Shown in pieces: positions 53,649-62,765 of a stretch of DNA of 64,000 bases. Position 1 is the first letter of the stretch; each line of letters opens with the position of its first letter. Under the pieces are notes generated by a model, which saw nothing but the letters and a program-made list of their open reading frames with translations, was not told the origin of the DNA and made no database searches. A program made the position numbers and the translations under genes. Where the stretch lies: the NCBI GenBank assembly GCA_022839625.1, contig JALHJL010000008.1:1-64000 (forward strand), read 5' to 3'. This DNA comes from Phycisphaerales bacterium. Lineage in GTDB: Bacteria; Planctomycetota; Phycisphaerae; UBA1845; Fen-1342.

Positions 53649-56600
53649 CTATCGGGTCCCGAACAGCTCAGCTAGAAGCAGAGGGGCATCTTGCACACCG
53701 ATCGGATCGAGCCCAGGCAGCGGGGCGAGGTCCGCAGTCGTGAAGACCAGGCCGGCGTTGCCCACCTGGGTGTGGTCGCTGGTCATGATGTCGTCCACCA
53801 GGCCGACCGGCTGCGTGGTCTGACGCAGCCCACCCATCAGGCCGATCTGATGCAGCGCCGAGTTGCCGATCGCGAGGCCCAACTGGCCGTCTGCCAGCGC
53901 GGCGTGCGCGGGGTAGTCGATGATGTCCTGAGCCGCCACGACGGCCCGCCCGCTGAGGGTCTTGTTGCGCGGATCGATGTAGTCGGGCAGGCCCCAGAAG
54001 TAGAGGTCATCGACGGTGAGCTGGCCGTCGTTGTTTCGGTCCGGGGGTTCAGCCGCCAACAGCCGTCCGCGGACGTCGAAGTAGATCGTGAGGCGCGGCT
54101 CCGTATCGATGGCCGGTGGATCTTCGCTGACGATGAAATCGTAGCCGGCCAACATGTCAGTGACGCGCGTGACGATCGCGCTGCGGATCGTGTTGATCTG
54201 CTCCGCGTTTTTCCCCTGTGGCGCGAACGGGATGATGTCGAACTTCGACGTGCCGCCCACCGCGATGCCCTGGGCCCCGTCGAAGTTCAGGTGGACGTAT
54301 TGCTGGCGAGGTTCACTGCTGTCCGAGTACTGCCGTTGGACGCGCACGTTCACGCTGGGGACGAAGCTGTCGCCGGTGGCGTCAAGCACGAGGTAGTAGC
54401 CCGGACTCCCGTGTCCGATAATGAGCTTGGAGTTCGGCGAGAACAGCACGCGCCCGCCATCGTACCAGGCGTACATCCTGTCTTGCGCATCCAGCATGAG
54501 CACACTGAAGATGCCCCGCACGGTCAGCCCGCTGGCGGTCGTTGCCCCCAGGGGGTCGAGCCCGGTCTGCGAGTACGTCACGCCGTAGCCGGGCAGGCTG
54601 AGCAGGCTCAGGAACACGCGGTCGCCGACGTCGAGCTGACCCAGGTCGAAGATCTGCCGCCGACGGGAAGGCGGCATGACGACGTTGGCCGCGCCGTCGC
54701 GCAGCGGGATGATCGGAGTGTCCTCCCCAACCTGCTCGGTGAAGGCGGGGATGACGTTGACCCGGGCGTGCGAGTAGGTGCGGGCCGGGGCGCTGCGGTC
54801 GGTGTTCAGCTCGATCCAGAAGTAGTACTCGCGTCCCTGTTGGCCGGTGGGCACGTTGCGGAGTTGCAGGGCCGTCGGCAGCAGCAGGTTCAGGTCGTTG
54901 CCGCTGGCGGGGTCCGAGTCAAGCTGGATGTCATTGCGGGCGGCGACCGCGAGCTGCACGGACTGGCCCTCGGGGGAGAAGCCGACCGCGGTGATCGTCG
55001 ATGCGCAGGGCTGGAGCGTGCGAATCCGATTGCCTGTCGCCAGGTCCCACAGGATGGCCGTGCGATCCTCGCTGCCGGTGAGGAGCTGCTTGTTGTCCGG
55101 CGAGAATCCCACACTCGTGACGGTGGCCGTATGACCCGTGATGGTTCGTTGCTCGCTGCCGGTCGCCACCACCCAGATCTTGGCCGTCTTGTCCGCGCTG
55201 CCGGTGGCGAGCAGCGTTCCGTCGGGCGCAAACGCGACCGAGGTGATGCCGTCCGCATGCCCGGCCACGAGCGTCCCGTTGCTGAAGACCGGCGCGAACT
55301 CCTCCGTCAGCCGGCCGTTGATCGTGCTCCAAAGCCGCGCAGTGCCATCGGCGCACCCGCTAACCACGCGCTGCGGGTCGGTCGGCGAGAACGCGACGGA
55401 TGTTACTGCGGCGCCGTTGTGATCGAAGCGCAGCGCCTCGGTGCCGTCCGCCACGTTCCAGAGAATCGCGAGGCCCGACTCGTCGCCGGCCATGATCTGG
55501 CTGCCGTCGGACGAGAAGGCCAGCGCGCCCACCGCGCCGCCGTGCCCCAGCAGCGGGCGGATGATCGTGTCGCTGTCCGTCTCCCGCAACACGACCGCAC
55601 CGTCGCTGTAGCCAACCACGAAACTCGCTCCGTCGGGCGCGAAAGCCAGTGACCGGACCACGCCGCCGGAACCCGAGTAGCGGCGCAGCAGCGTGCGGGT
55701 CGTGGTGTCGTACAGGCGGGTCGCGCCGTCGTCGCCGCCCGCCAACAGCCGCGCGCTGTTCGGTACGGGGGAGAACGTCGCGGCGCGAATCGGTCCTTGT
55801 TGGAGGTCGGGGTCGTTCGTCCAGTCGGTCAGCGTGCCCTGCTGCGCACCGGTGGTGGGGTCGTAGAGCGCAACGAGGGCGTTGCAGATATCCTCGTCGC
55901 CGTCGAGGCCGGCGCGGATCGTATGAGGTACGCCCGGCGTCAGGTCGTAAACCGCATGCACCCACAGCGGCGAATCGGGCGAACACACGATGTTCGTGAC
56001 CTGCGTGGGCGGCGAGCGGAACGTGATCGTCGGCCTGGGAATGCCGACCTCGATGATCTTCTCGGCAAAGCCGGTTACGCCCACCGCGTCGGTAACGGTC
56101 AGGCGGACTCGATAGGTGCCCGCGGTGGCGAAGGTGTGCGTGACCACCGGGATCAGCTCGCGCGAGCCGTCGCCGAAGTCCCAGCGGTACAGGAGCGTCT
56201 CCCCGGGCTTGGCGTCGGGATCGAACGACTTCGAGCCGTCGAAGTTGAACGCCGCCGGCGCCGTCTCGGCCGTCGTGCGGTCGACGTCGATGATGGCGAC
56301 CGGCTGCTGAGTAACGTAGATCAACAGGGAGCGCGAGGCGCTGAGGCCGAGATCGTCCGTCAGCGTGAGCCGCACGGTGTACACCCCCGTGTTGGCGTAC
56401 GTGTACGTCGGCGAGATTTCCTGACTGACGCCGATCCCGTCGCCGAAGTCCCAGTCGCGTCGGATAATCACGCCGTCGTCCGTGCTGCCGGACGAGCTGA
56501 AGTACACCGTGAGCGGGGCGACCCCGCGGTCCACGTCGCTGGTCACGACCACCGTGGGGGGCAGGTTGAAGATCGGCGTGCCGCCGGTCCCCGGCGTGGT

Positions 56601-56681
56601 TACGCAGCTCGTCGGGATAAGCTGCATCAACATCAGGGGGGCTGCCCACCCAAACAGCGTGATCGGACGCAGGCTGCGCAT
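53649..56681 (-). CDS. PKD and WD40 repeat lipoprotein with a degenerate metzincin-like C-terminal domain
   Basis: 1010 residues from ATG 56681 with AGGAG upstream. A lipoprotein-like signal ends at IPTSC. Two PKD domains (about 35-125 and 130-220, each with WDFGDG) are followed by about seven WD40 repeats (about 300-610; ITSVAFAPDGTLLATGSADKTAKIW type). The C-terminal region (about 790-1010) starts YVHLNFDGAQG, contains DRNNDGQLTVDDL (calcium-loop-like), and has ALHQIGLMGGL followed by DDIMTSD. These resemble the HExxHxxG motif and Met-turn of metzincin proteases with the Glu and second His replaced, so it is probably inactive. Function unknown; cell-surface location likely. Confidence 0.78.
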   Translation of the reverse strand: MRSLRPITLFGWAAPLMLMQLIPTSCVTTPGTGGTPIFNLPPTVVVTSDVDRGVAPLTVYFSSSGSTDDGVIIRRDWDFGDGIGVSQEISPTYTYANTGVYTVRLTLTDDLGLSASRSLLIYVTQQPVAIIDVDRTTAETAPAAFNFDGSKSFDPDAKPGETLLYRWDFGDGSRELIPVVTHTFATAGTYRVRLTVTDAVGVTGFAEKIIEVGIPRPTITFRSPPTQVTNIVCSPDSPLWVHAVYDLTPGVPHTIRAGLDGDEDICNALVALYDPTTGAQQGTLTDWTNDPDLQQGPIRAATFSPVPNSARLLAGGDDGATRLYDTTTRTLLRRYSGSGGVVRSLAFAPDGASFVVGYSDGAVVLRETDSDTIIRPLLGHGGAVGALAFSSDGSQIMAGDESGLAILWNVADGTEALRFDHNGAAVTSVAFSPTDPQRVVSGCADGTARLWSTINGRLTEEFAPVFSNGTLVAGHADGITSVAFAPDGTLLATGSADKTAKIWVVATGSEQRTITGHTATVTSVGFSPDNKQLLTGSEDRTAILWDLATGNRIRTLQPCASTITAVGFSPEGQSVQLAVAARNDIQLDSDPASGNDLNLLLPTALQLRNVPTGQQGREYYFWIELNTDRSAPARTYSHARVNVIPAFTEQVGEDTPIIPLRDGAANVVMPPSRRRQIFDLGQLDVGDRVFLSLLSLPGYGVTYSQTGLDPLGATTASGLTVRGIFSVLMLDAQDRMYAWYDGGRVLFSPNSKLIIGHGSPGYYLVLDATGDSFVPSVNVRVQRQYSDSSEPRQQYVHLNFDGAQGIAVGGTSKFDIIPFAPQGKNAEQINTIRSAIVTRVTDMLAGYDFIVSEDPPAIDTEPRLTIYFDVRGRLLAAEPPDRNNDGQLTVDDLYFWGLPDYIDPRNKTLSGRAVVAAQDIIDYPAHAALADGQLGLAIGNSALHQIGLMGGLRQTTQPVGLVDDIMTSDHTQVGNAGLVFTTADLAPLPGLDPIGVQDAPLLLAELFGTR

Positions 56682-56773
56682 GCGGGGCTCCTTAACAGGG
56701 CGCCGGATAATATCTGACCGATGCAAAGTATGGGCTCATCAAGGAGTCGTATCAAGAGTCCGCGGGCCTATGC

Positions 56774-56779
56774 TATAAT
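56774..56779 (+). promoter_or_regulatory. Candidate -10 box of the CAP-domain gene
   Basis: A perfect TATAAT lies 58 bases upstream of the ATG at 56838, in the gap divergent to the PKD/WD40 gene. No -35 consensus is seen at the right distance. Confidence 0.4.
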
Positions 56780-56837
56780 GATCCCGCGATCCCCGGGGCC
56801 GTCCCGGGGTCGGTTGGGACGCTGTGGAGGCGTGTTC

Positions 56838-57605
56838 ATGGCCTGGAAACGGGCGGCGACCGGCCTGCTCGCGGCGAGCGCCCTGACGCTCCTGACCGGC
56901 TGCCCGCAACTGGTCGACAGCGGCACTGCGCGGCCGCCGTGGTCCGGCATTACGGGCGGGGAGGATAGCAGCGGCGGGGGGGCGACGGTCGGCCCGGCGG
57001 CTCCGGCGTCGGATCCGAATGATGCGGGCGCCGCTGACCCGACGACGAACGAGCCCGGTACGACTCCGGTGGTCGTGGGCGGTGATACCACCGGGGCCAC
57101 CTCGGGCCCCGACGCACTGACGGTGCGCTTCCCCGGCTGCGAGGAGCCGGCGGAGGGTGTATTCTGGCGCTCCGAGATCCTGCGCCTGGTGAACCAGGCC
57201 CGACAGGCCCAGGGACTGGATCCGGTGACCTACAGTCAAACGCTGGAAGAGCTCGCGACGGAGTACGCGTGCGAACTGATTCACTATGGGTACTTCGGGC
57301 ACGTGAACACCGTGACCGGCGGCACGCTGGCTGACCGCGCCGCGGCGGTCGGCTACGACTACTGGATCGTTGGCGAGAACCTGGCCGCCGGCCAGCGCTC
57401 CCCCGCGCAGGCTATGTCCGACTGGCTGGGAAGTCCCTGCCACCGGGAGAACATCTTCAACCCGGCGTTCACCGAGCTTGGCGTGGGGACGCGGGTGGGG
57501 GGCAATTACGGTTTCTACTGGGTGCAGGAGTTCGGGCGCCCGTTCACGGCCGCGCGCTACAACGGACCGCGCTACACCGATCCCGCTTGCGTCCGCTCGG
57601 AGTAG
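56838..57605 (+). CDS. CAP (SCP/PR-1) domain lipoprotein
   Basis: 255 residues from ATG 56838, with GGAGG about nine bases upstream. The signal peptide ends in a good lipobox (ALTLLTGC). A low-complexity Gly/Thr/Pro linker of about 75 residues leads to the CAP domain (about 115-240): EILRLVNQARQAQGLDPVTY, ELIHYGYFGHVN, VGYDYWIVGENLAAG, SDWLGSPCHRENIFNPAFTELGVG and YGFYWVQEFGRPF. The His and Glu residues of the CAP cavity (GHVN, GENL, HRENI) are kept. Bacterial CAP proteins are secreted and of diverse or unknown function. A strong terminator follows. Confidence 0.88.
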   Translation: MAWKRAATGLLAASALTLLTGCPQLVDSGTARPPWSGITGGEDSSGGGATVGPAAPASDPNDAGAADPTTNEPGTTPVVVGGDTTGATSGPDALTVRFPGCEEPAEGVFWRSEILRLVNQARQAQGLDPVTYSQTLEELATEYACELIHYGYFGHVNTVTGGTLADRAAAVGYDYWIVGENLAAGQRSPAQAMSDWLGSPCHRENIFNPAFTELGVGTRVGGNYGFYWVQEFGRPFTAARYNGPRYTDPACVRSE

Positions 57606-57623
57606 CTGCGCAGCACTCGTTCG

Positions 57624-57655
57624 AGCCCCCGTTCGCGAGCGGGTGGGGGGCTTTT
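57624..57655 (+). terminator. Rho-independent terminator of the CAP-domain gene
   Basis: AGCCCCC (57624-57630) pairs with GGGGGCT (57646-57652), with a 15-base GC-rich interior, and a short T run follows. It lies 19 bases after the stop codon and between convergent genes. Confidence 0.6.
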
Positions 57656-57662
57656 CCGGCCG

Positions 57663-58073
57663 TCAAGGTCCGCCAGGTTGGACGCGAACGCCCAGGAGAC
57701 GGGCCAGCGCGGCGAGCTCGAACGGTTTCTCGATGCGCGTGCTGCACAGGGTGCTGCCGTGCGGCTCACCCGTGCCCGTCGCCAACAGCACGCTTCGGAC
57801 TTGCGGGTTACGGCTTTGGGCCAGGCGGATCAGCGAATCGGCCGTCTGACCGGGGAGCTGGTCGGAGACGATGACGGCGGCGACCACGTGGTCGCGCAGC
57901 AGCTTCTGGGCCTCGACGGCGCAGTTGGTCGAGTCGACCGTGAACCAGTGTTGCAGGTAGGTTGCGACGGACCACAACGTCAGGTGATCGGGCTCGACCA
58001 CCAGGACATGTCCATACGTCGGCGGCTCGTTGCCGTCCAACGGCGTCGGCGTGCGTACGTGGGCAGGGTCCAC
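57663..58073 (-). CDS. Stand-alone response-regulator receiver-like protein
   Basis: 136 residues from GTG 58073, with GGAG 10 bases upstream. The sequence is a CheY-like receiver domain with no output: GHVLVVEPDHLTLWSVATYL (one of the paired acidic residues changed, EPD), VVAAVIVSDQLPGQT with the phospho-acceptor Asp, LLATGTGEP and the conserved Lys in RIEKPFE. It is convergent with the CAP gene and near the globin-coupled kinase, though on the opposite strand. A partner kinase cannot be assigned. Confidence 0.75.
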   Translation of the reverse strand: MDPAHVRTPTPLDGNEPPTYGHVLVVEPDHLTLWSVATYLQHWFTVDSTNCAVEAQKLLRDHVVAAVIVSDQLPGQTADSLIRLAQSRNPQVRSVLLATGTGEPHGSTLCSTRIEKPFELAALARLLGVRVQPGGP

Positions 58074-58160
58074 AGCGTATCTCCGAAACGGCTAGATAAG
58101 CACACGGCGTGCCACACCGCGGCCCGACGCGGTCTGCCTGCCGCTTGACGAGCCGCCTGA

Positions 58161-58238
58161 CAGTCCGTTGAACAGGGGGACGGGCACCACGAGAGACCCA
58201 CGCCGCGCTACCGCGAAGGCCCGGCGGCGCGGAGCCAG
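58161..58238. repeat. 80-bp dispersed repeat, copy B
   Basis: This is the second copy of the element at 14621-14698, same orientation, same ends (cagtccgttgaa to gcgcggagcca). It lies in the 410-base gap between the receiver gene and the histidine kinase. The rest of this gap shows no gene or RNA. Confidence 0.75.
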
Positions 58239-58483
58239 TTCCGCGGATACCTGGCGGCGGGCAAACCGCCTGCGGGCGCAATGGAGGCGCTTCGACTCCG
58301 TGGAGCAAACGCTTGTGCGAAAAACCGCACGCATGCGGCAGTTCCCGCACGGGTTGCTTCGCGACGGCGGGGGCAGCAAATGCCTGGGACCGGATCGGTC
58401 CGGGCGGGCCGCGCGGGTCGTGAAGTGTGATGCGGGTGACGGAACGAGGGGGTGAGTGGCGCCGCTGCGGTCAGGGGGTTAGA

Positions 58484-59722
58484 ATGATACGGATGTCGCT
58501 GGGCGCGTTTGAGGAAATGAAGCAGTACCTCGGCTTCGGCGAGGCCGACGCGGCCAACCTGGCTGCGCTTGCCGATCTCGTTGTGCCCCAGCTTCCGCGC
58601 GTCGTTGCCCGCTTCTACCAGGAAGTGAACGCACACCCCGAAACGCGCGCGGTGCTGAGCGGGGGGCCGGCGCAGGCGGAAGCGCTGCGGCGGAAGCTGT
58701 CGGAGTGGCTGCGCGGGCTGTTCAGCGGGCGGTACGATGCGGAGTATTGCCGGGAGCGCGCCCAGGTCGGCCGTACCCACGTGCGTGTCGGGCTGCCGCA
58801 GCATTACATGTTCGCGGCGATGGAGGTCATCTGGCAGGAATTGCGCGCCATTATTGCGGGCCTGCCGGGGTGCGACCAAGAGGCCAAGCTGGCCGCGCTG
58901 CACAAGCTGCTCACCATCGAGACCGGACTGATGCTGGAGAGCTACCGGGAGAGCTACACGGCGCAGGTGCGGCAGGTCGAGCGCGACGCGATGTGGGCCC
59001 GGCTGCGCGAGGCGGAGCAGTTGGCACAGATCGGCCAGTTGGCGGCCTCGCTGGCCCACGAGATCAAGAACCCGCTGGCGGGCATCAGCGGGGCCATCCA
59101 GGTGATCCGAGCCAATCTCAAGCAGACGGACCCGCACTGGCCGGTGCTCGGCGAGGTCTTGCGGCAGATCAACCGTCTCGATCGCTCGGTCAAGGACCTG
59201 CTGGTCTTTGCCCGGCCCAAGCCGCCGCAGTACCAATGGTGCGATCTGCCGCGGGCGATCGAGCGCGTGCTGGACCTGCTTCGCAAGGAGCCGGAGTTCG
59301 AGCGTATCCGCTTCGAGTACAGCCTGCCGCGCGACCTGCCGCCTATCGCCGCCGACGAGCACCAGCTCGAGCAACTGCTCATGAATCTGCTGCTGAATGC
59401 GGCCCAGGCGTCCGCCCCCGGCGGGCTGGTGCGGCTGTCGGTCGCGGCCCGCGACGGCGGCGTGCGCATCGTGGTGCAGGATCGCGGCTGCGGCATGAGC
59501 GCGGATGTTCTGCGGCGGACGTTTGAGCCCTTCTTCACCACCAAGGCGCGCGGCACCGGACTGGGTCTGCCGATCTGCCGTAAGATCGTGGAGGCCCACG
59601 GCGGCAAGATCGCGATCGCCAGCGAGCCGGGCGCCGGCACCGAGGTGGCCGTGGACCTGTTGCAGCATCCGCCGCGCGCGGACGCAGGAGTGCTGGATGA
59701 GCATTCGCGTGCTGATCGTTGA
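58484..59722 (+). CDS. Globin-coupled sensor histidine kinase
   Basis: 412 residues from ATG 58484 (AGGGGG upstream); ATG 58493 is possible. Residues about 10-160 form a protoglobin-type sensor: FEEMKQYLGFGEADAANL, ARFYQEVNAHPETRAVL, and GRTHVRVGLPQHYMFAAM, where the His of RTHVRVGL is the expected proximal haem ligand. The kinase core has the H box LAASLAHEIKNPLAGISGA, N box LLMNLLLNAAQAS, and GCGMSADVL...FFTTKARGTGLGLPI. It probably senses O2, NO or CO and phosphorylates the regulator encoded next, whose start overlaps by 26 bases. Confidence 0.9.
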   Translation: MIRMSLGAFEEMKQYLGFGEADAANLAALADLVVPQLPRVVARFYQEVNAHPETRAVLSGGPAQAEALRRKLSEWLRGLFSGRYDAEYCRERAQVGRTHVRVGLPQHYMFAAMEVIWQELRAIIAGLPGCDQEAKLAALHKLLTIETGLMLESYRESYTAQVRQVERDAMWARLREAEQLAQIGQLAASLAHEIKNPLAGISGAIQVIRANLKQTDPHWPVLGEVLRQINRLDRSVKDLLVFARPKPPQYQWCDLPRAIERVLDLLRKEPEFERIRFEYSLPRDLPPIAADEHQLEQLLMNLLLNAAQASAPGGLVRLSVAARDGGVRIVVQDRGCGMSADVLRRTFEPFFTTKARGTGLGLPICRKIVEAHGGKIAIASEPGAGTEVAVDLLQHPPRADAGVLDEHSRADR

Positions 59723-61070
59723 GGACGAGGCCCTGATCCGCTGGTCGCTCCGGCAGAAGTTCGAGGAGCGGGGCTATCAGGTCGTCGAGGCGGAGACGGG
59801 GCAGAGCGCCCTGGATGCCACCGAGGAGGGGCTCTTCGATCTGGTCCTGCTGGATTACAGGCTGCCGGACATCACGGGGCTGGACGTGCTGCACGGCATT
59901 CGCCAGGTCGACCAGGAAGTCGTCGTCATCATGATGACCGCCTACAGCACGATCGAGACCGCGGTCGAGGCGATCAAGCTCGGCGCGTTCAACTACGTCA
60001 CGAAGCCGTTCCAGATGGAGGAGCTGCTGGCGACGGTCGACAAGGCCCTGGAGACCACGCAACTGCGGCGCGAGGTGCGCGAGCTGCGGCGGCACTTGCA
60101 GGAGGAATACGGCGTCAGCGCGATCATCGGCCAGCACCCGAGCATGCTGCGCCTGTTCGATACGATCAAGCAGGTGGCCCGCACGGGCGTGTCGACGGTC
60201 TTCCTGCGCGGCGAGACGGGGACCGGCAAGGACCTCGTCGCGCGCGTCATCCACCACAACTCCGACCGCGCCACGAACCCGTTCGTCAACATTACCTGCA
60301 CGGCGCTCTCGGAGTCGTTGCTGGAGAGCGAGCTGTTCGGCCACGAACGCGGGGCCTTTACCGACGCGAAACTGCAGAAGAAGGGCCTGTTCGAGATGGC
60401 GGACGGCGGGACGGTGTTCCTCGACGAGGTCGGCGACATGCCGCCGGCGTTGCAGGCGAAGCTGCTCCGCTTTCTGGAGGAGCGCCGCTTCCGGCGGGTG
60501 GGCGGCACCAAGGAGATCGCCGTCGACGTGCGCGTGATCGGGGCCACCAACCGCGATCTGGACAAGGCGATCGAGCAGGGCCAGTTCCGGCGCGACCTCA
60601 TGTACCGGCTGAACGTCGTCACGATCACGCTGCCGCCGCTGCGGGCCCGCGGGGACGATGTCCGCCTGCTGACGCAGCACTTCGTCGGCCGCTTCGCGCA
60701 GGAGTTCAAGAAGCCGGCGGTCACCTTGGCGGAAGACGTTTGGGAGGTGCTGCTGGGCTACGGCTGGCCGGGCAACGTCCGCGAGCTGCGGAACGTCATC
60801 GAGCGCGCGGTGCTCCTATCGAAGAACAACTGGATCACGCGGGAGGACATCGTGCTCGGCCGCTCGGAGAGCCAGCCGTGGAGCTGGGACATCGACAACA
60901 TGGAGCTTCCGCCGGAAGGGTTCGACTTCAACAAGCTCCGCCGGCTGGAGAGCCATCTGCTCCGGCAAGCACTGGCCCGCACCAACAACAACCAGACCCA
61001 GGCGGCCAAGCTGCTGAACCTGTCCCGGGACCGGCTGCGTTACCGGCTGCTCAAGCACGGGCTGCTGTAG
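59697..61070 (+). CDS. NtrC-family sigma54-dependent response regulator
   Basis: 457 residues from ATG 59697. An N-terminal receiver domain (VLIVEDEALIRWSL, phospho-Asp in LVLLDYRLPD, Lys in YVTKPFQ) is followed by an AAA+ domain with Walker A GETGTGKDLV (about 175), the sigma54-contact loop ERGAFTDA, Walker B GGTVFLDEVGDM and the arginine-finger region. A Fis-type helix-turn-helix ends the protein (NNNQTQAAKLLNLSRDRLRYRLL). It activates sigma54 promoters when phosphorylated by the globin-coupled kinase with which it is translationally coupled. Its target genes are not known. Confidence 0.94.
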   Translation: MSIRVLIVEDEALIRWSLRQKFEERGYQVVEAETGQSALDATEEGLFDLVLLDYRLPDITGLDVLHGIRQVDQEVVVIMMTAYSTIETAVEAIKLGAFNYVTKPFQMEELLATVDKALETTQLRREVRELRRHLQEEYGVSAIIGQHPSMLRLFDTIKQVARTGVSTVFLRGETGTGKDLVARVIHHNSDRATNPFVNITCTALSESLLESELFGHERGAFTDAKLQKKGLFEMADGGTVFLDEVGDMPPALQAKLLRFLEERRFRRVGGTKEIAVDVRVIGATNRDLDKAIEQGQFRRDLMYRLNVVTITLPPLRARGDDVRLLTQHFVGRFAQEFKKPAVTLAEDVWEVLLGYGWPGNVRELRNVIERAVLLSKNNWITREDIVLGRSESQPWSWDIDNMELPPEGFDFNKLRRLESHLLRQALARTNNNQTQAAKLLNLSRDRLRYRLLKHGLL

Positions 61071-61120
61071 TCGCACCCCGAGCCAGTGGCGCCCCCCCGT
61101 ACGGCTTCCCAAGTGAGGGA

Positions 61121-61780
61121 CTACGGTTGAAAAAGCCGGGCGACGAGCTCAAGCGTGAGCTCGTCCAGACTGGTGATCGTGGACGCCGCCCCGGCGGCTT
61201 GCAGGGTCTCCGCCGGGTGCGTGCCGGCCAGCCCGATGACCTTCATGCCGGCGGCGAGCGCGGCCTGCACACCGACCGGAGCATCCTCGACGACCACGCA
61301 ACTGGATGGCGACAGCTCTAACTGCTCCGCTGCGAGGAGGAAGCAATCGGGTGCCGGCTTGCCGACCGCGGTCTCAAAGCCGTGCACCTCGGCCTCGAAG
61401 TAGTTCGCAATCAGCCCGTCGGACAGCACCAGTTCGAGGTTCTCCGGCGGGCCCGAAGTGGCCACCGCCAGTCGGTAGCCCGCTTTTCGCAGCCGTTCGA
61501 GCAGCTCGCGACAGCCGGGCATGAGCGGCACGGCCTGGCTGATCAGCTCGCGGTAGAGCGCTTCCTTTTCCGCATCCAGGCGCTGGACACCGGCATCGGA
61601 GACGCTCTCGCCCCAGATCGCGCGAATAATATCGCGGCTCGGCCGGCCGAAGCTCTCGCGGAAGCGCTCCGCGGAGACGTCGATGCCGTGCTTCCGCGCG
61701 AGGCGGCGCCAACTCTCGTGATGGGCGCGCTCGGAGTCCACGAGCACGCCGTCCATATCGAAGATGATGCCGAATGCCAT
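61121..61780 (-). CDS. HAD-superfamily phosphatase / beta-phosphoglucomutase-like protein
   Basis: 219 residues. HAD motif I is FGIIFDMDGVLVDSE (nucleophile Asp and second Asp), motif II is LAVATSGPP, the motif III Lys is in VGKPAPDCFLLA, and motif IV is CVVVEDAPVGVQAA. The cap is the small helical type of the phosphoglucomutase/phosphoglycolate phosphatase subgroup. The substrate is not predictable. It is convergent with the NtrC-type regulator and divergent to the ABC transporter. GGGGAG lies about 12 bases upstream of the ATG. Confidence 0.87.
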   Translation of the reverse strand: MAFGIIFDMDGVLVDSERAHHESWRRLARKHGIDVSAERFRESFGRPSRDIIRAIWGESVSDAGVQRLDAEKEALYRELISQAVPLMPGCRELLERLRKAGYRLAVATSGPPENLELVLSDGLIANYFEAEVHGFETAVGKPAPDCFLLAAEQLELSPSSCVVVEDAPVGVQAALAAGMKVIGLAGTHPAETLQAAGAASTITSLDELTLELVARLFQP

Positions 61781-61949
61781 GTCTCAGTCCACTCCCCGCC
61801 AGGTCCGCGCAGGTGAGTATAGGCACGGACGGGACAAGATGGTAGCCCAAGCGGGGCACCGTTTCAGATCGGTGGCCGGGCAGGCACAGTGGCGCCCGAG
61901 CGGCGCACCGCGCCCGCCGCACCCTACAAGTTGCTACGCAGCGGCTACA

Positions 61950-61978
61950 TTGTGGCGGCTCCGGCGCCGGTCTACACT
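61950..61978 (+). promoter_or_regulatory. Promoter likely giving a leaderless ABC-transporter transcript
   Basis: TTGTGG (61950-61955), a 17-base spacer and TACACT (61973-61978) end seven bases before the ATG at 61986. The -10 is identical to that of phoH, and the position again predicts initiation at the start codon. No Shine-Dalgarno is present. Confidence 0.4.
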
Positions 61979-61985
61979 GCCCGGC

Positions 61986-62765
61986 ATGAGTGTGGCAGAG
62001 GATGTAGGCGCGCCGTCCTCGACGACCGACGCGGTCGTGGCGGCGCTTGACCTGCGAAAGGTGTACGACACGTCGGGGCAGCCGGTGACGGCCCTGGATG
62101 GCGTGCACCTCGAGGTGCCCGCGGGCCGTTTCGTCGCCATTATGGGTGCCAGCGGGTCGGGCAAGAGCACGCTGCTGCACGTGATCGGCGGACTGACGCC
62201 GGCCACGTCGGGCGTGCTGCGGGTCGAAGGTCATGATCTGTCGGCCATGTCGGACCGGGCGCGGACGATCTTCCGGCGGCGGCGGCTGGGTGTCGTGTTC
62301 CAGGAATACAACCTGCTGCCGACGTTGACGGCGCGCGAGAACATCGCCTTGCCGCTGCTGGTCGACGGGCGATCGCTGGACGCGTGCGCGGCGCGGGTCG
62401 ACGAGCTGCTCGAGCGCGTGCACCTGCGCGCCCGGGCTGATCATCGCCCGGATGCCCTTTCCGGCGGAGAGCAGCAGCGCGTCGCAATCGCACGGGCCTT
62501 GTTGAACGACCCGGCGATCATCCTGGCCGACGAGCCCACCGGGAACCTGGACTCCAAGCAGTCCGCGGAGATCTGGGCGTTGCTGCGGCAGATCGCCACC
62601 GAGCGGGGTAAGACGATCCTGATGGTCACGCACGAGGCCCACGGGGCGGCTTACGCCGACCGCGTCATCGTGCTGAAGGACGGCCGCGTCGTCGGGGAAC
62701 TTGAACCGAAAGGCAGCGGGGATGCGGCATTGGTTGCAACTGGCTACCAGGAACTGGCGGGTTAA
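61986..62765 (+). CDS. ABC transporter ATP-binding protein (LolD/MacB type)
   Basis: 259 residues. All ABC motifs are present: Walker A MGASGSGKSTLL (about 57), Q-loop VFQEYNLLPTLTARENI, signature LSGGEQQRVAIARAL, Walker B IILADEPTGNLD and the H-loop MVTHEA. It belongs to the group of ATPases that work with MacB/FtsX/LolCE-type permeases, which fits the gene following it with a 44-base overlap. Export of lipoproteins, peptides or drugs is possible; no membrane-fusion protein is visible. Confidence 0.93.
   Translation: MSVAEDVGAPSSTTDAVVAALDLRKVYDTSGQPVTALDGVHLEVPAGRFVAIMGASGSGKSTLLHVIGGLTPATSGVLRVEGHDLSAMSDRARTIFRRRRLGVVFQEYNLLPTLTARENIALPLLVDGRSLDACAARVDELLERVHLRARADHRPDALSGGEQQRVAIARALLNDPAIILADEPTGNLDSKQSAEIWALLRQIATERGKTILMVTHEAHGAAYADRVIVLKDGRVVGELEPKGSGDAALVATGYQELAG

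Noticed and set aside
53691..55652. A 653-codon plus-strand frame opposite the PKD/WD40 gene
   Set aside because: No start signal and shadow-type composition; the minus strand has clear WD40 repeats.
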